A DNA stretch of 64,000 bases from Candidatus Colwellia aromaticivorans. GTDB lineage: Bacteria; Pseudomonadota; Gammaproteobacteria; Enterobacterales; Alteromonadaceae. The position numbers were made by a program, and so were the translations under genes. Every line of letters starts with the position of its first letter. Positions within the stretch are counted from its first letter, which is position 1. Below the pieces are notes generated by a model. The model did no database searches. It was not told the origin of the DNA and was given only the letters and a program-made list of their open reading frames with translations. Positions 15,344 through 25,074 of this stretch are shown one piece after another. The DNA is taken from assembly GCF_003333305.1 (NCBI RefSeq), contig NZ_QOLD01000013.1:1-64000 (forward strand), written 5' to 3'.

Positions 15344-16435
15344 GTGATTAAAAGTAATTATCTTAATCGAAAAAATAGATTTATGTTGATAAAACTATTT
15401 CTATGTCTTGTTGAAATTCTTTTCTACTTATCTGGTCTTTCATTAGTATCTATTACACTGAATTTGAGGAAACGCTGTGATCACAGCCAAACCCACCTTG
15501 CTAACAAGTCTATTTATTTTATTTGTAAGTTTGCAAATGATAGCCAAGTAGATAAAGTTATCGCGAAAACAACCGAACAAATAAGTCCATTACTGAATGG
15601 TCAGCAAATACCTAGCGCTATAAGAGTCACTACTATTGGCGGGGAAAAATAACATTAGGGGAAGCGTTAAATAATAAAAAAACAATTTTATTTTTTTACC
15701 GCGGTGGTTGGTGTCCATTTTGAAACACAAATGGGACAGCTCAAAAAAACAGAAAGAAAACTGGCTAAATTGGGCTTTCAACTTATTGGTATTTCCACCG
15801 ATAATGAACAAGATTTACAAAAAAGTATTGGTAAACATCAACTAAACTATCAGTTCTTATCTGACATTAACTCTGTAACGAGTAAGGCATTTGGCTTAGC
15901 TTATTATGCAAGTAAAAAACTACTGACCTATACCCATGATACTTCAAGATGTGCGTTTCAGGGCAGCTGAACGATTCATGATCAAGGCGCATCTTTTTAT
16001 TAAGGGTCGTTCCCTTAAAAAGAGATGCAACGAAGAACATGATTTGATCAGGGGCCCCTGTAAGGCTGGTTTAGAAACGCTTTATGCTACGTTATTGATT
16101 TCGACAATGGCGCTACATGGATGTAGCTTATTAGAGAATGCGGGAGCACATTATCCTGAACAACCATTATCTTCAATCAAAGCCTTGCCTAAAGACGTTT
16201 CTAACTCCAGCTGAATCCGACATATTGAAGTAACATGGGTATATATATTGCAGCAATGGATTTAAAGAACCCACTGCAAAAAAATAAAACAGGAAATAAA
16301 CGCTTAGTATTACCTGTACCAGCAATTTACGTTATTGATAGTTCGGGTTTAGTTCAATTTAGTTATGTAAACCCTAATTACAAGGTACGATTACATGAAG
16401 AGTTACTACTGAAAGCTGCATCGCTAGTGAAGTAA
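15344..16435 (+). pseudogene. AhpC/TSA-type peroxiredoxin-like gene, broken
   Basis: Three pieces in different frames reconstruct one peroxiredoxin-like protein. First, FICKFANDSQVDKVIAKTTE to IPSAIRVTTIGGEK. Second, ITLGEALNNKKTILFFYRGG then WCPF. Third, QMGQLKKTERKLAKLGFQLI to KAFGLAYYASKK. After a 315-bp repeat, a fourth part reads LVLPVPAIYVIDSSG to YKVRLHEELLLKAASLVK. Damage includes a frameshift at about 15650, an in-frame TGA at 15721 where the second cysteine of WCPFC should be, a further frameshift just after it, and the repeat insertion at 15929-16243. The intact protein would have been a thioredoxin-fold peroxiredoxin. It cannot be made now. Confidence 0.88.
15929..16243. repeat. 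TATACCC element with nested 48-bp insert (copy H)
   Basis: This 315-bp copy equals a 267-bp full-length element plus a 48-bp insert at about 16111-16158 (starts CGCTACATGGATGTAGC). Ends are TATACCCATGATACTTCAAG and ATTGAAGTAACATGGGTATA. Outside the insert it is nearly identical to copy B in inverse orientation. It interrupts a peroxiredoxin coding sequence, which shows that the element moves. The 92-codon frame within it is a by-product of the repeat. Confidence 0.93.
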
Positions 16436-16461
16436 AAAATAGCCTTTCGCTAAAATATTTT

Positions 16462-16818
16462 TTATAACATTGATTCGTATTGACTAATAGTTTGACAGAC
16501 TTCTATTTGGTTATCAGAGTGAAAAATAGCACTACGTTTTTCACTCTTACAATACTCTTCAAAAAAGCTTTTAACATTAGCTCTGGACGAAGTAACTTCT
16601 TTTAAATACTCCACTTCTTCAGCAGAAAATTGGCTTAACTTGGCTTTTAAATCAACAAATATTTTATCTGCTTTCAAACGAACTTTAGTATCGCTAAATT
16701 CTGAAAAACCATCTAACAACATTTTTTTTTGATCGTTATAGAATTTAGTTACCTCTGGCTGAGGATAAAAATGTAAAAATAATGCCGTTGCGACGATTAA
16801 GATCAATAAATTTTTCAT
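16462..16818 (-). CDS. Hypothetical small exported or anchored protein
   Basis: The 118-residue protein is not recognised. It has a short N-terminal hydrophobic segment (MKNLLILIVATALFLHFYP), then a lysine-rich helical body (FYNDQKKMLLDGFSEFSDTK, LKADKIFVDLKAKLSQFSAE) and a C-terminal part with two cysteines (EEYCKSEKR and IEVCQTI) that could form a disulfide in the periplasm. The first segment can be a signal peptide or a membrane anchor. It is divergent from ccoG. Confidence 0.6.
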   Translation of the reverse strand: MKNLLILIVATALFLHFYPQPEVTKFYNDQKKMLLDGFSEFSDTKVRLKADKIFVDLKAKLSQFSAEEVEYLKEVTSSRANVKSFFEEYCKSEKRSAIFHSDNQIEVCQTISQYESML

Positions 16819-16924
16819 AAAATCTCGTACATTAGTATGCGCTAATATGTTATTGTATTTTACAACAATAACATAATGTTTTTTTCAATACTAATTAGCA
16901 TCTTCTGTCTTCTAAGGATTCATC

Positions 16925-18364
16925 GTGAGCGCTAACGAAAAACCATCGCCAAAAAGTGCAGTTAAAATACCGGTTAAAAATGTAAAGATACATCCTGCAA
17001 AAAATAGCAATGAACGCTACAAACCCGGCGATCAAATATATGTGCGAAAAAATTCAGGATTTTTTCAAAAACTAAGACAACGCATGAACTTAGTTTATTT
17101 TGCCTTTTTTGCCTTTCTCCCTTGGTTACAATTTAACGGTCATCAGGCCGTATTATTTGATATTAGCGAACAACGCTTTACCTTGTGGAACTTAACTTTA
17201 TGGCCACAAGATTTAACGTTATTGGCATGGATTTTTATCTTTGGTGCCTTTTTATTGTTTTTTGTTACCACCTTTTTGGGCCGTGTTTGGTGTGGTTACA
17301 TGTGCCCACAAACTGTATGGACATTTATCTTCATTTGGTTTGAGGAAAAAATTGAAGGCACAGCCAATCAGCGTAGAAAGCTAGATCAACAGAAAATTAA
17401 TGGAAAAAAATTATGGAAGAAGACACTTAAACATGCCAGTTGGTTGCTTTTCTCATTATTTACCGCCATGACTTTTGCTGGCTACTTTTCACCCATGAGT
17501 GAACTATTTGTCAATATAGTTACCTTAAACACCTCGGTTACGATGGCGATCATTTTAGCATTCTTTACTTTTGCCACCTATGGCAACGCTGGCTGGATGC
17601 GTGAAATTGTATGTTTACATATGTGCCCTTATGCACGTTTTCAGTCAGCCATGTTTGATAAAGACACTTTAACGGTTGCCTATGACACTGACAGAGGTGA
17701 AAACCGTGGCGCTCGTGGTCGTAAACAAGACCATAAAGCCATGAATTTAGGCGATTGTATCGATTGTAATTTATGTGTTGAAGTATGCCCTACCGGTATA
17801 GATATTAGAAATGGCTTGCAATACGAATGTATTAATTGTGGCTCTTGTGTGGATGCCTGTGCTGGCGTAATGACCAAAATGAAATACGATCAAGGCTTAA
17901 TTCGCTACACTACAGAGCACGAGCTTAACGGGAAAAAAATCCATTTCGTTCGCGCTAAATTAATAGGTTATGCTATCGTACTAATGATAATGAGCACTAT
18001 GTTGGTATTAGAAGTTGTTAACCGGGTTCCCCTCTCATTAGACATTATTCGCGATAGAACTGAGCTAGCGAAAGAAAACTTCAATGGCAATATTGAAAAC
18101 GTATATACCTTAAAAATTCTAAACATGTCGCAAACTGATAATACTTATAAGTTATCAATAAAAGGCCTAGACAGCCCTCAATGGCATGGTAAACAAGAAG
18201 TTACTGTAAAAGCAGCAACAGTATACACTTTACCCATTAGTATTTCTGTTGATCCCTATGAGCTCAAGGGCTATATGACTGATATCACTTTTAGTGTTGA
18301 GCAAGTATCACCACAAGATGATGTTAGTATTGAACATGAAAGCCGTTTTTTCAATAAACGTTAA
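16925..18364 (+). CDS. ccoG: Cytochrome c oxidase accessory protein CcoG
   Basis: The 479-residue membrane iron-sulfur protein is thought to reduce copper for assembly of the cbb3 oxidase. It has several membrane helices, conserved GRVWCGYMCPQTVW (about residue 120) and LHMCPYARFQ, and two 4Fe-4S motifs, CIDCNLCVEVCPTGID and CINCGSCVDACAG (about 280-317). A late helix (about 345-362) precedes a C-terminal immunoglobulin-like domain with LNMSQTDNTYKLSI. This matches the RdxA/FixG family in order and length. The ccoNOP and ccoIS genes are not in the window. The start follows AAGGATTCATC. srkA starts 10 bases after its stop. Confidence 0.94.
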   Translation: MSANEKPSPKSAVKIPVKNVKIHPAKNSNERYKPGDQIYVRKNSGFFQKLRQRMNLVYFAFFAFLPWLQFNGHQAVLFDISEQRFTLWNLTLWPQDLTLLAWIFIFGAFLLFFVTTFLGRVWCGYMCPQTVWTFIFIWFEEKIEGTANQRRKLDQQKINGKKLWKKTLKHASWLLFSLFTAMTFAGYFSPMSELFVNIVTLNTSVTMAIILAFFTFATYGNAGWMREIVCLHMCPYARFQSAMFDKDTLTVAYDTDRGENRGARGRKQDHKAMNLGDCIDCNLCVEVCPTGIDIRNGLQYECINCGSCVDACAGVMTKMKYDQGLIRYTTEHELNGKKIHFVRAKLIGYAIVLMIMSTMLVLEVVNRVPLSLDIIRDRTELAKENFNGNIENVYTLKILNMSQTDNTYKLSIKGLDSPQWHGKQEVTVKAATVYTLPISISVDPYELKGYMTDITFSVEQVSPQDDVSIEHESRFFNKR

Positions 18365-18374
18365 GTGAACCCTA

Positions 18375-19358
18375 ATGGCACAATTTGATTTTAAATCGTT
18401 ATCACCTGACACTATTATTGACGGCTTAGAAAGTGCTGGTTTTATTGTTGATAGCGGGTTATTACCACTGAATAGTTATGAAAATCGTGTTTATCAATTT
18501 CATGATGAGAATCTGACTAAATATGTTACAAAATTTTATCGTCCACAACGTTGGAAATTAGCGCAAATTCAGGAAGAGCATGATTTTTCCTTTGAACTCG
18601 ATGATCGCGAGTTGCCAATAGTCGCACCATTGAAAATAGATGGAAGAAGCTTATTTGAGCATCAAGGTTATCATTTTGCGGTATTTCCATGTCGCGGCGG
18701 TCGCATATTTGAAGTGGACAATTTAGATCAACTTGAATGGATGGGACGCTTTATTGGTCGTATCCACGCGGTATCTTCACTGGAGTCATTTCAACACAGA
18801 CCAAGCTTTAACATCGACGAAATGCTTTACCAAGCACGTAATATCATTAGTAAAAGCGGCTTTGTTCCGAAGCCTTTACAAATACCTTTTTTTACTATTT
18901 TAGAACAAGTTATTGAAATAGCAGCTGAACAATACCAACCGGGACATCAAATACGTTTACATGGCGATTGTCACTCCGGTAATATATTATGGCGTGATGA
19001 AGGACCACACTTTGTTGATTTAGATGATTGTCGCACAGGGCCTGCCATTCAAGATTTATGGATGATGCTTTCAGGCGATAGACAACAACAATTGTTACAA
19101 ATCGATACGCTATTAATGGGCTATGAAGAGTTCTTTTCATTTGAATCTAAGCAGCTTCTTTTGATAGAATCATTACGAACTATGCGCGTAGTTAATTATA
19201 TGGCTTGGTTGTGTAAGCGCTGGCAAGATCCTGCGTTTCCCCACAATTTCCCTTGGTTTAACACCGAAAAATATTGGGAAGAACAAATATTAATGCTAAA
19301 AGAGCAGTTGTTCGCCTTACAAGAACCACCATTGAGTTTATTACCCCTATACCCGTGA
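18375..19358 (+). CDS. srkA: Stress response kinase A (YihE)
   Basis: The 327-residue protein is a cytoplasmic Ser/Thr kinase of the aminoglycoside phosphotransferase fold that counters MazF-linked death after stress. Family motifs are LNSYENRVYQF near residue 34, KFYRPQRW near 52, the catalytic RLHGDCHSGNILW (about 194-206) and the metal-binding VDLDDCRTGP. It lies 10 bases after ccoG and upstream of dsbA, as in E. coli (yihE-dsbA). The last codons (LYP) and the TGA come from the TATACCC element at 19348, so the native C-terminus has been replaced by repeat sequence. Confidence 0.93.
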   Translation: MAQFDFKSLSPDTIIDGLESAGFIVDSGLLPLNSYENRVYQFHDENLTKYVTKFYRPQRWKLAQIQEEHDFSFELDDRELPIVAPLKIDGRSLFEHQGYHFAVFPCRGGRIFEVDNLDQLEWMGRFIGRIHAVSSLESFQHRPSFNIDEMLYQARNIISKSGFVPKPLQIPFFTILEQVIEIAAEQYQPGHQIRLHGDCHSGNILWRDEGPHFVDLDDCRTGPAIQDLWMMLSGDRQQQLLQIDTLLMGYEEFFSFESKQLLLIESLRTMRVVNYMAWLCKRWQDPAFPHNFPWFNTEKYWEEQILMLKEQLFALQEPPLSLLPLYP

Positions 19359-19403
19359 TACCTCAAAATGCGTGTTTCAGCATTTTGAAGTAACACGGGT
19401 ATA
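19348..19403. repeat. TATACCC element, short form (copy I)
   Basis: This 56-bp hairpin, TATACCCGTGATACCTCAAA and CATTTTGAAGTAACACGGGTATA, is formed from the two ends. It overlaps the last 11 bases of srkA and may act as an RNA stem between srkA and dsbA. Confidence 0.88.
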
Positions 19404-19492
19404 TAATACTTTGTTAGACTGAATGCTAACCTACAGGTACTTATCTGTAAGTAAGATACCGAGCTCAAATTTATTAACTTAGGAAAATAATA

Positions 19493-20140
19493 ATGAAGAA
19501 AATGCAGCAACTATTGATGGTATTGTTAATACCATTTTTTGCCTTATCAATCTCCGCTTGTGCGGAAAAATATACAGAAGGTAAACAATACACTAAAGTA
19601 AATGAAACCGTTTCGGCTAAAGTTGAAGTACGAGAGTATTTTTCATTTTACTGTCCGCACTGCCTACGCTTTGAACCTTTTATGGAAACCGTTAAGAAGG
19701 GCTTACCTGAAGGCGTAAAATTTGAGCGTAATCACGTTGATTTTCTACGTGCCGCATCACCTAAAATACAAGCCATGCTAACTAAATCAGTCGTTGTTGC
19801 TGAGCAGTTAGGGTTGGATGATAAATTAGTCGGCGCAATATTTAACTATATTCAAATACAAAAAGCGGTTATCACCTCAGAAAAAGATATCCGTAATATA
19901 TTTGTGTTAAATGGTGTTGACGGAGATAAATTTGATAAATTAATGAAAAGTTTTAGCGTTAACAGTAAAGCTAAATCAATGAAAAAGAATCAAGATATTA
20001 TGGCCAAAAAAGGTGCTTTAAAAGGTGTGCCAACTATTATTATTAATGGCAAATATCGTATTAATACACAAGCGCTAGATAAAAATAATTTTGAGCAAGA
20101 TTACCAAAATTTAATTACGCATTTATTAACACTGAAGTAG
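19493..20140 (+). CDS. dsbA: Thiol:disulfide interchange protein DsbA
   Basis: The 215-residue periplasmic oxidase introduces disulfide bonds into secreted proteins. It has a signal sequence (first about 22 residues), the active site FYCPHCLRFE (about 54-63) and the cis-proline loop KGVPTIIING (about 179-188). The signal peptide ends LSISACAE, which could be read as a lipobox, so lipid anchoring is possible. Gene order srkA-dsbA is conserved in gammaproteobacteria. TTAGGAAAATAATA lies just before the ATG. Confidence 0.95.
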   Translation: MKKMQQLLMVLLIPFFALSISACAEKYTEGKQYTKVNETVSAKVEVREYFSFYCPHCLRFEPFMETVKKGLPEGVKFERNHVDFLRAASPKIQAMLTKSVVVAEQLGLDDKLVGAIFNYIQIQKAVITSEKDIRNIFVLNGVDGDKFDKLMKSFSVNSKAKSMKKNQDIMAKKGALKGVPTIIINGKYRINTQALDKNNFEQDYQNLITHLLTLK

Positions 20141-20156
20141 TGATATAGCAAGAAAG

Positions 20157-20192
20157 GTTACGAGTGGCGAAGGAATTTTCGTAACTCGTAAC
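20157..20192. terminator. Hairpin between convergent dsbA and PQQ-like gene
   Basis: GTTACGAGT (20157-20165) pairs with ACTCGTAAC (20184-20192) in the 59-base gap between convergent genes. T-richness follows on the plus side. It probably ends transcription from one or both sides. Confidence 0.55.
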
Positions 20193-20199
20193 TTATATA

Positions 20200-22404
20200 T
20201 TATTTTTCAAATAAATCCTTTAGCAACTTCTCTTTTGCTTTTGAGAATTCATCCGTTGTTAAAAAACCTTGTTGTTTCAAATTCACCAACTTTTCCAAAG
20301 CATTAACTAATTCTGTATTTATAACCTTATTTTGATAAACCTTGCTATGCGCTTCGCTGCTTTCTTCACCTGATTGCTCAGCAGAGTGCTTATTCTCATT
20401 TACAATTTTCAACGTTGAGGAAATCTCATCCGTTACTAGAGCCTCGCTGGTATTATCCATTTTAGGAGTTTCTGATCTAATATCTGCAGCCTGATGATGT
20501 AATGGGGTTGTGCTCTTCTTATCCGACTTAATGCCTGCTTTTTCTTTCGGTAATACTATTGATTTCACTTTTCTTTTATCAGTGTTATCAGCATTAATTT
20601 TCTCCCCAATAAGCCAACACCAGTCAATTAACTCATTAATCACCTTAACATAAGGTTTTTTGGTTATACGGTTACTACCCTTACGCATATATAAACACAC
20701 GGTATAAGTGTTCTTTCGATTATCGGTCAATAACAAACTTATTTGTCTGACCTTACCATCAACCATCTTATCGGTTTTTTCATGACCAAAAATAGCCCGT
20801 AAGTCTTGTTCCTTCTCATTATTAAAACCATGATCAATCTCGCCGTTAACAACACTTACGCACTGTTCATTAAGTTTAATTTCACTACTGACGATATTAA
20901 CAATATCAATAATAGTCTCAGCATTGCTTTGATGCCTGTGATACAAGCCTATTTGCTGGCATGACTCACTTAACTCAAGAGAAGCAAACTGTTCCCTCAC
21001 TATCGCCTTAACTGAATTGCCTTTACGCTTAAACCAATAATAAACAGTACCAAGTAATACGAGTATAAGGAGCAGTATAAAAAGACTATTATCGGATGAA
21101 TTGGTTTCTATGGTGCTATTAATATCACTGTCTACAACAACATTATCATTAGCCAACGCTTGTTGAGTTAAACGAAATAAAACATTTATAGTTTTTTCCA
21201 ATAAAAATATTTCGCCATCGTGATTACTACTTAATATTATTTGACTCTTAGTTGGTAATTGCTGTGAAGTGATTGGCCATACTAGTTGTGGCTTTTTCTC
21301 ATCACGACTTTTTTTATTATCCGAAAGATTAAAAGCTAAAGAATCAACAAACCAGTGTTGCTCTTTTTGGCTCAACAATAATAATTTAGAACGTAATAAA
21401 GGCAGCTGTCGACCTTGATACATCAACACATGATGAATAGCATCATCACTTTGATAAAGTATATGTTTCACCGCTGAGCTTCGCCAATCATTTCGACCAT
21501 CAGTTAATGACAGTAGATATTTATTTTCATACTGATGTGAAACTAAAATATGATCACTATTTTTCCCCGGCCAAATAAATTGCTCAATTTGCTGCCCTCC
21601 CAAAAGATAAATCGCATCATTAACTTTACTGTTTTTCATATAAGGATTGTTAGCGGGTACCCTAAAGCTTCTCAAACCAAATTTTGCAGGATTTATTCGT
21701 AAAATCACTCCAGAGTAAAGCGGTTGTTGCCATTTTTCATTTCCAGTTAGCGCCACATAAAGTAAACCAAAATCATCATTCCATGATTTAATATAAGGGT
21801 TAAATGACATCTGTTTAATAACCATTAAATTATCAGGCACGCCAATTCGCAACACTTCTCGTTTGGTATTAACATCAACCTTTTGATGATTAACAGCGCT
21901 AAATTGCCATTCAGTAATCACGGTATCAAAACTAAGTTGTAGATCATCAGCCCGCTCTTGTAAGCGTTTAGTTTTACTATTTTTATTAACCGTTTCTATA
22001 TGAGCAGTATAAAAAGTGCCATAACCGGCTTGATCTCGTAAAGAAAAGTTGGGGTGTAATTCAATAGCCGTCAGTTTAAATAATGATGAATCTTTTTGCT
22101 GAAAAACACTCATATCTAAAATGGCTTTAGGATTAACCTCATCACCATCAATGAGGTAAACTTGCCCTGACTCTCTAATAATAAAGTGCTGTTGTTTATT
22201 ACTCGGATTAGCAATCAATTGTTGCCAGTTAGGTTGGGAAATTAATTGATGTTCTAGTTGTGCTACTTTAGTTAACTGGTAACCATCCTCATTACTATAA
22301 GCATCAAAAGGCTGCATCATAGTAAAAAGACTAACAACGAGCACAAAAGCGCGAGTGATAAAGTGATTTAAATTACATAAATACCGTTTAGAGCTCATTC
22401 TCAT
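20200..22404 (-). CDS. Beta-propeller (PQQ sugar dehydrogenase-like) membrane protein with SHOCT tail
   Basis: The 734-residue protein has three parts. An exported N-terminal domain (about residues 35-430) has glucose/sorbosone dehydrogenase-like propeller motifs (YGTFYTAHIE, FNPYIKSWNDDFGLLYVALT, GVILRINPAKFGLRSF, PANNPYMKNSKV). One membrane helix follows at about 443-463 (LFILLLILVLLGTVYYWF, then KRKG). The long cytoplasmic part ends in a SHOCT-like segment (LVNALEKLVNLKQQGFLTTD). The usual catalytic calcium and PQQ ligands could not be confirmed, so enzyme activity is doubtful. It looks more like an envelope sensor or scaffold. It stands alone, convergent to dsbA. Confidence 0.7.
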   Translation of the reverse strand: MRMSSKRYLCNLNHFITRAFVLVVSLFTMMQPFDAYSNEDGYQLTKVAQLEHQLISQPNWQQLIANPSNKQQHFIIRESGQVYLIDGDEVNPKAILDMSVFQQKDSSLFKLTAIELHPNFSLRDQAGYGTFYTAHIETVNKNSKTKRLQERADDLQLSFDTVITEWQFSAVNHQKVDVNTKREVLRIGVPDNLMVIKQMSFNPYIKSWNDDFGLLYVALTGNEKWQQPLYSGVILRINPAKFGLRSFRVPANNPYMKNSKVNDAIYLLGGQQIEQFIWPGKNSDHILVSHQYENKYLLSLTDGRNDWRSSAVKHILYQSDDAIHHVLMYQGRQLPLLRSKLLLLSQKEQHWFVDSLAFNLSDNKKSRDEKKPQLVWPITSQQLPTKSQIILSSNHDGEIFLLEKTINVLFRLTQQALANDNVVVDSDINSTIETNSSDNSLFILLLILVLLGTVYYWFKRKGNSVKAIVREQFASLELSESCQQIGLYHRHQSNAETIIDIVNIVSSEIKLNEQCVSVVNGEIDHGFNNEKEQDLRAIFGHEKTDKMVDGKVRQISLLLTDNRKNTYTVCLYMRKGSNRITKKPYVKVINELIDWCWLIGEKINADNTDKRKVKSIVLPKEKAGIKSDKKSTTPLHHQAADIRSETPKMDNTSEALVTDEISSTLKIVNENKHSAEQSGEESSEAHSKVYQNKVINTELVNALEKLVNLKQQGFLTTDEFSKAKEKLLKDLFEK

Positions 22405-22595
22405 CCCTTAGCGCCGTGTTCATTATCAGAAGTAGGTAATAATATGACTATGCCGACTAAACAGGAGCGTTGAGCTGAAGCATCAACCATGACAAATATT
22501 AGTAATCACCTGAGTAAACGACATAATCGTATAAAATAAATAATACTTGATAATTTTGCAACATCAAGGGGTTATTTTCAAACAAGTAAAAAGCT

Positions 22596-23273
22596 CTAAC
22601 TTTTAAGCCAATGCAATGTTTTAGCGTCAATAAATTGCACCTTATTCGCCGAAGTCAAATAACTCAATTTACCTTCAACCATAACACTATCGCCAACTAA
22701 AGCATGGTCTACCATATATTCAGCCTGTTTACCCCAAACATGCATTTCCCGCTCAATTAAAATATTTTGCCAACATTGTTTATCAATAGAATAAACTCGC
22801 TGATTAATTGTAATATTTACCTGAGCCAAACTTTTATTATTTTGTGTTTTAATTAACTGCGGAGTTGATGCTATTTGACCACTACAATAAATTTGATTAA
22901 CGGTTTGGGTATAACCTTTCTTAAATTTTTGAATATAATTGGCATGTACAATAGCAGAATGACTTTGTAGTTCAGTATTACTTGGCTTTATATTGCTCAG
23001 GTAACCATGAACCAAAATAATATCCCCTTTATCTGCCGTCAACAGTGCTTGCTCAACTAAATCGCCCTCTACTTTAATAGGGTGATAACTTGTCCATTCT
23101 TTATACTGATTACTTTTTTTATCTAACCATTTAGTACTTGTTGCTAGAATAATTTCAGTGACTGCTGAGACAGGGTTAGTTCGGTAGCGAATATCCGGCT
23201 TAGCGACCAAATTACCTAATAAAGTTACCGTACATAATTGCGGATGTTGAACAGAAGTGTTTGCTTGGTGCAT
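22596..23273 (-). CDS. Single-stranded DNA-binding-like protein with two OB folds
   Basis: The 225-residue protein contains two SSB-type OB domains in tandem. The first (about residues 14-115) has VTLLGNLVAKPDIRYR and GDIILVHGYLSN. The second (about 125-225) has IYCSGQIASTPQLIK and GDSVMVEGKLSYL. Ordinary bacterial SSB has one OB domain and an acidic DDDIPF-type tail; neither feature holds here, since the protein ends in LHWLKS. It is therefore not the housekeeping SSB. A specialised ssDNA binder (PriB-like or recombination-associated) is the likely role. It stands alone. Confidence 0.72.
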   Translation of the reverse strand: MHQANTSVQHPQLCTVTLLGNLVAKPDIRYRTNPVSAVTEIILATSTKWLDKKSNQYKEWTSYHPIKVEGDLVEQALLTADKGDIILVHGYLSNIKPSNTELQSHSAIVHANYIQKFKKGYTQTVNQIYCSGQIASTPQLIKTQNNKSLAQVNITINQRVYSIDKQCWQNILIEREMHVWGKQAEYMVDHALVGDSVMVEGKLSYLTSANKVQFIDAKTLHWLKS

Positions 23274-23883
23274 AAAAAATAGCTCTGATGAGGATTTTCG
23301 GGTAAGTTTATTACTGAGATAATATTTTATTGCTTTTTACACTTATACTCAAGCGAGTTCAATAACAGGATTTATCTGAGTATTTATATAAAAATATGTA
23401 CTGGTTTTGAATACCCCCTTAGCAAGGAATTAATCCCGAATAAGCGTTGGAAAATATTAACAGACCTTGCTTTTAAAGAAATTAACCGCTGGTGAACTTG
23501 AAATTTCTAAATTAGTTCCATAAATGCAGTTTTAAAAAAACTCGCTACGTACTATAGTATCTGCATTAGAGTTACAAATTCAATTTATTATAACTCTAAC
23601 TTGAGTTAAGAAGACGAAATACGAAAAGTTTAAAGTGACAAACGGCGAAGTTGTTGGTTTTGTAGGTTATTGTATTGTTGAAAATATTGCTTAGTCTAGT
23701 CCCCGTAATTTTTAAATATACAAAGCGACCTCGTTACACAAGAGCCCTGTCACATAAGTTTGGTCTGATAGCTTTTTTATTATTGAATTTTCACAAAACT
23801 CGTAGATTTCTTTGAAGTATTTTAAGTTATCTACAAATTATAAAACGGTGCAATTTTGCGCTCAAATCGATTGAGGTAGAGAT
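23274..23883. other. Gene-free stretch upstream of first thiolase
   Basis: No gene is visible in 610 bases. It contains an interrupted inverted repeat, AGAGTTA at about 23570 and TAACTCT at about 23592, followed by the near-palindrome TAACTTGAGTTA at about 23597. These are candidate operators. The final 50 bases hold the thiolase ribosome binding site (TTGAGGTAGAGAT before the ATG). Confidence 0.35.
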
Positions 23884-25062
23884 ATGGAAGATGTAGTAAT
23901 CGTCGCAGCCGGAAGAACGGCAATTGGCAATTTTAGCGGCTCTTTGGCGAAAGTACCTGCAGATGTTCTTGGTACAACCGTTATTAAAGGCTTGTTAGAA
24001 CAAACTGGTATTGCTCCGGAGCTAGTTGATGAAGTTATTTTAGGCCAAGTATTAACGGCGGGTATGGGACAAAACCCAGCACGTAAAGCTTCAGTTAATG
24101 CTGGTTTACCTCATACAACGCCAGCAATGGGTATTAGCAAAGTTTGTGGCTCTGGTCTTAAAGCCTTGCATTTAGCAGCCCAATCAATAGCATGTGGTGA
24201 TGCCGATATTGTTATTGCCGGTGGTCAAGAAAGCATGAGCCAATCAGCTCACGTTTTACCAGGCAGTCGTAATGGCGTAAAAATGGGTGACTGGAAAGCA
24301 GTAGACACTATGCTTAGCGATGGTCTTACCGATGCATTCGAAGGCTATCATATGGGTATTACCACTGAAAATATAGCCGCTAAATATGATATTTCTCGTG
24401 AAGAGCAAGATGCTTTTGCTGCTGCTTCACAAAATAAAGCCGAGGCAGCGCAAAAGTCTGGACGTTTTGAAGATGAGATTATCCCTGTTGTCATTCCGCA
24501 GCGTCGTGGCGACCCAGTTGTTTTCGACACAGATGAGTTCCCTAAGCACGGTGTTACAGCTGAAGGTCTAGCAAAACTTCGCCCTGCATTTAAAAGAGAC
24601 GGTACTGTAACCGCAGGTACTTCATCAGGTATTAATGATGGAGCAGCTGGTGTAATCATGATGAGTGCAACAAAAGCAGCTGAGCTTGGTCTTGAAGTTC
24701 TCGTTAAAATTAAAGCTTATGCTAATTCTGGTGTAGATCCTGCCATTATGGGCACAGGTCCGATTCCAGCGGTTAAACGTTGCCTTAAAAAAGCAGGTTG
24801 GACAGTTGACGATCTTGACTTGATTGAAGCTAATGAAGCCTTCGCAGCGCAAGCTATTTCAGTGAATCGTGATTTAGCTTGGGATACCAACAAAGTAAAT
24901 GTTAATGGTGGTGCAATTGCACTTGGTCATCCAATTGGTGCATCAGGCGCACGTGTTCTTGTGACTTTGGTTCACGAGATGATTAAACGCGATGCTAAAA
25001 AAGGTGTCGCCACTTTGTGTATTGGTGGTGGTATGGGTGTTGCTTTAGCGGTAGAACGTTAA
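23884..25062 (+). CDS. Acetyl-CoA C-acyltransferase (thiolase)
   Basis: The 392-residue thiolase condenses or cleaves acyl-CoA and acetyl-CoA. The acylated cysteine is in [13 protein letters not shown] (about residue 89). The second site has [11 protein letters not shown] (His near 349) and CIGGGMGVA (Cys near 379). NEAFAAQAI is also present. It resembles biosynthetic AtoB/PhaA acetoacetyl-CoA thiolases. No partner dehydrogenase or phasin gene is near. A second, different thiolase lies 660 bases downstream with its own upstream region. TTGAGGTAGAGAT gives a good ribosome binding site. Confidence 0.93.
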   Translation: MEDVVIVAAGRTAIGNFSGSLAKVPADVLGTTVIKGLLEQTGIAPELVDEVILGQVLTAGMGQNPARKASVNAGLPHTTPAMGISKVCGSGLKALHLAAQSIACGDADIVIAGGQESMSQSAHVLPGSRNGVKMGDWKAVDTMLSDGLTDAFEGYHMGITTENIAAKYDISREEQDAFAAASQNKAEAAQKSGRFEDEIIPVVIPQRRGDPVVFDTDEFPKHGVTAEGLAKLRPAFKRDGTVTAGTSSGINDGAAGVIMMSATKAAELGLEVLVKIKAYANSGVDPAIMGTGPIPAVKRCLKKAGWTVDDLDLIEANEAFAAQAISVNRDLAWDTNKVNVNGGAIALGHPIGASGARVLVTLVHEMIKRDAKKGVATLCIGGGMGVALAVER

Positions 25063-25074
25063 GCGTAATATTTT

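Noticed and set aside
15697-15723. WCPF followed by TGA in a peroxiredoxin frame, as in a selenocysteine-containing CxxU protein
   Set aside because: A frameshift directly after the TGA and another before it, plus an element insertion further on, show a decayed gene. No SECIS-like hairpin was evident.
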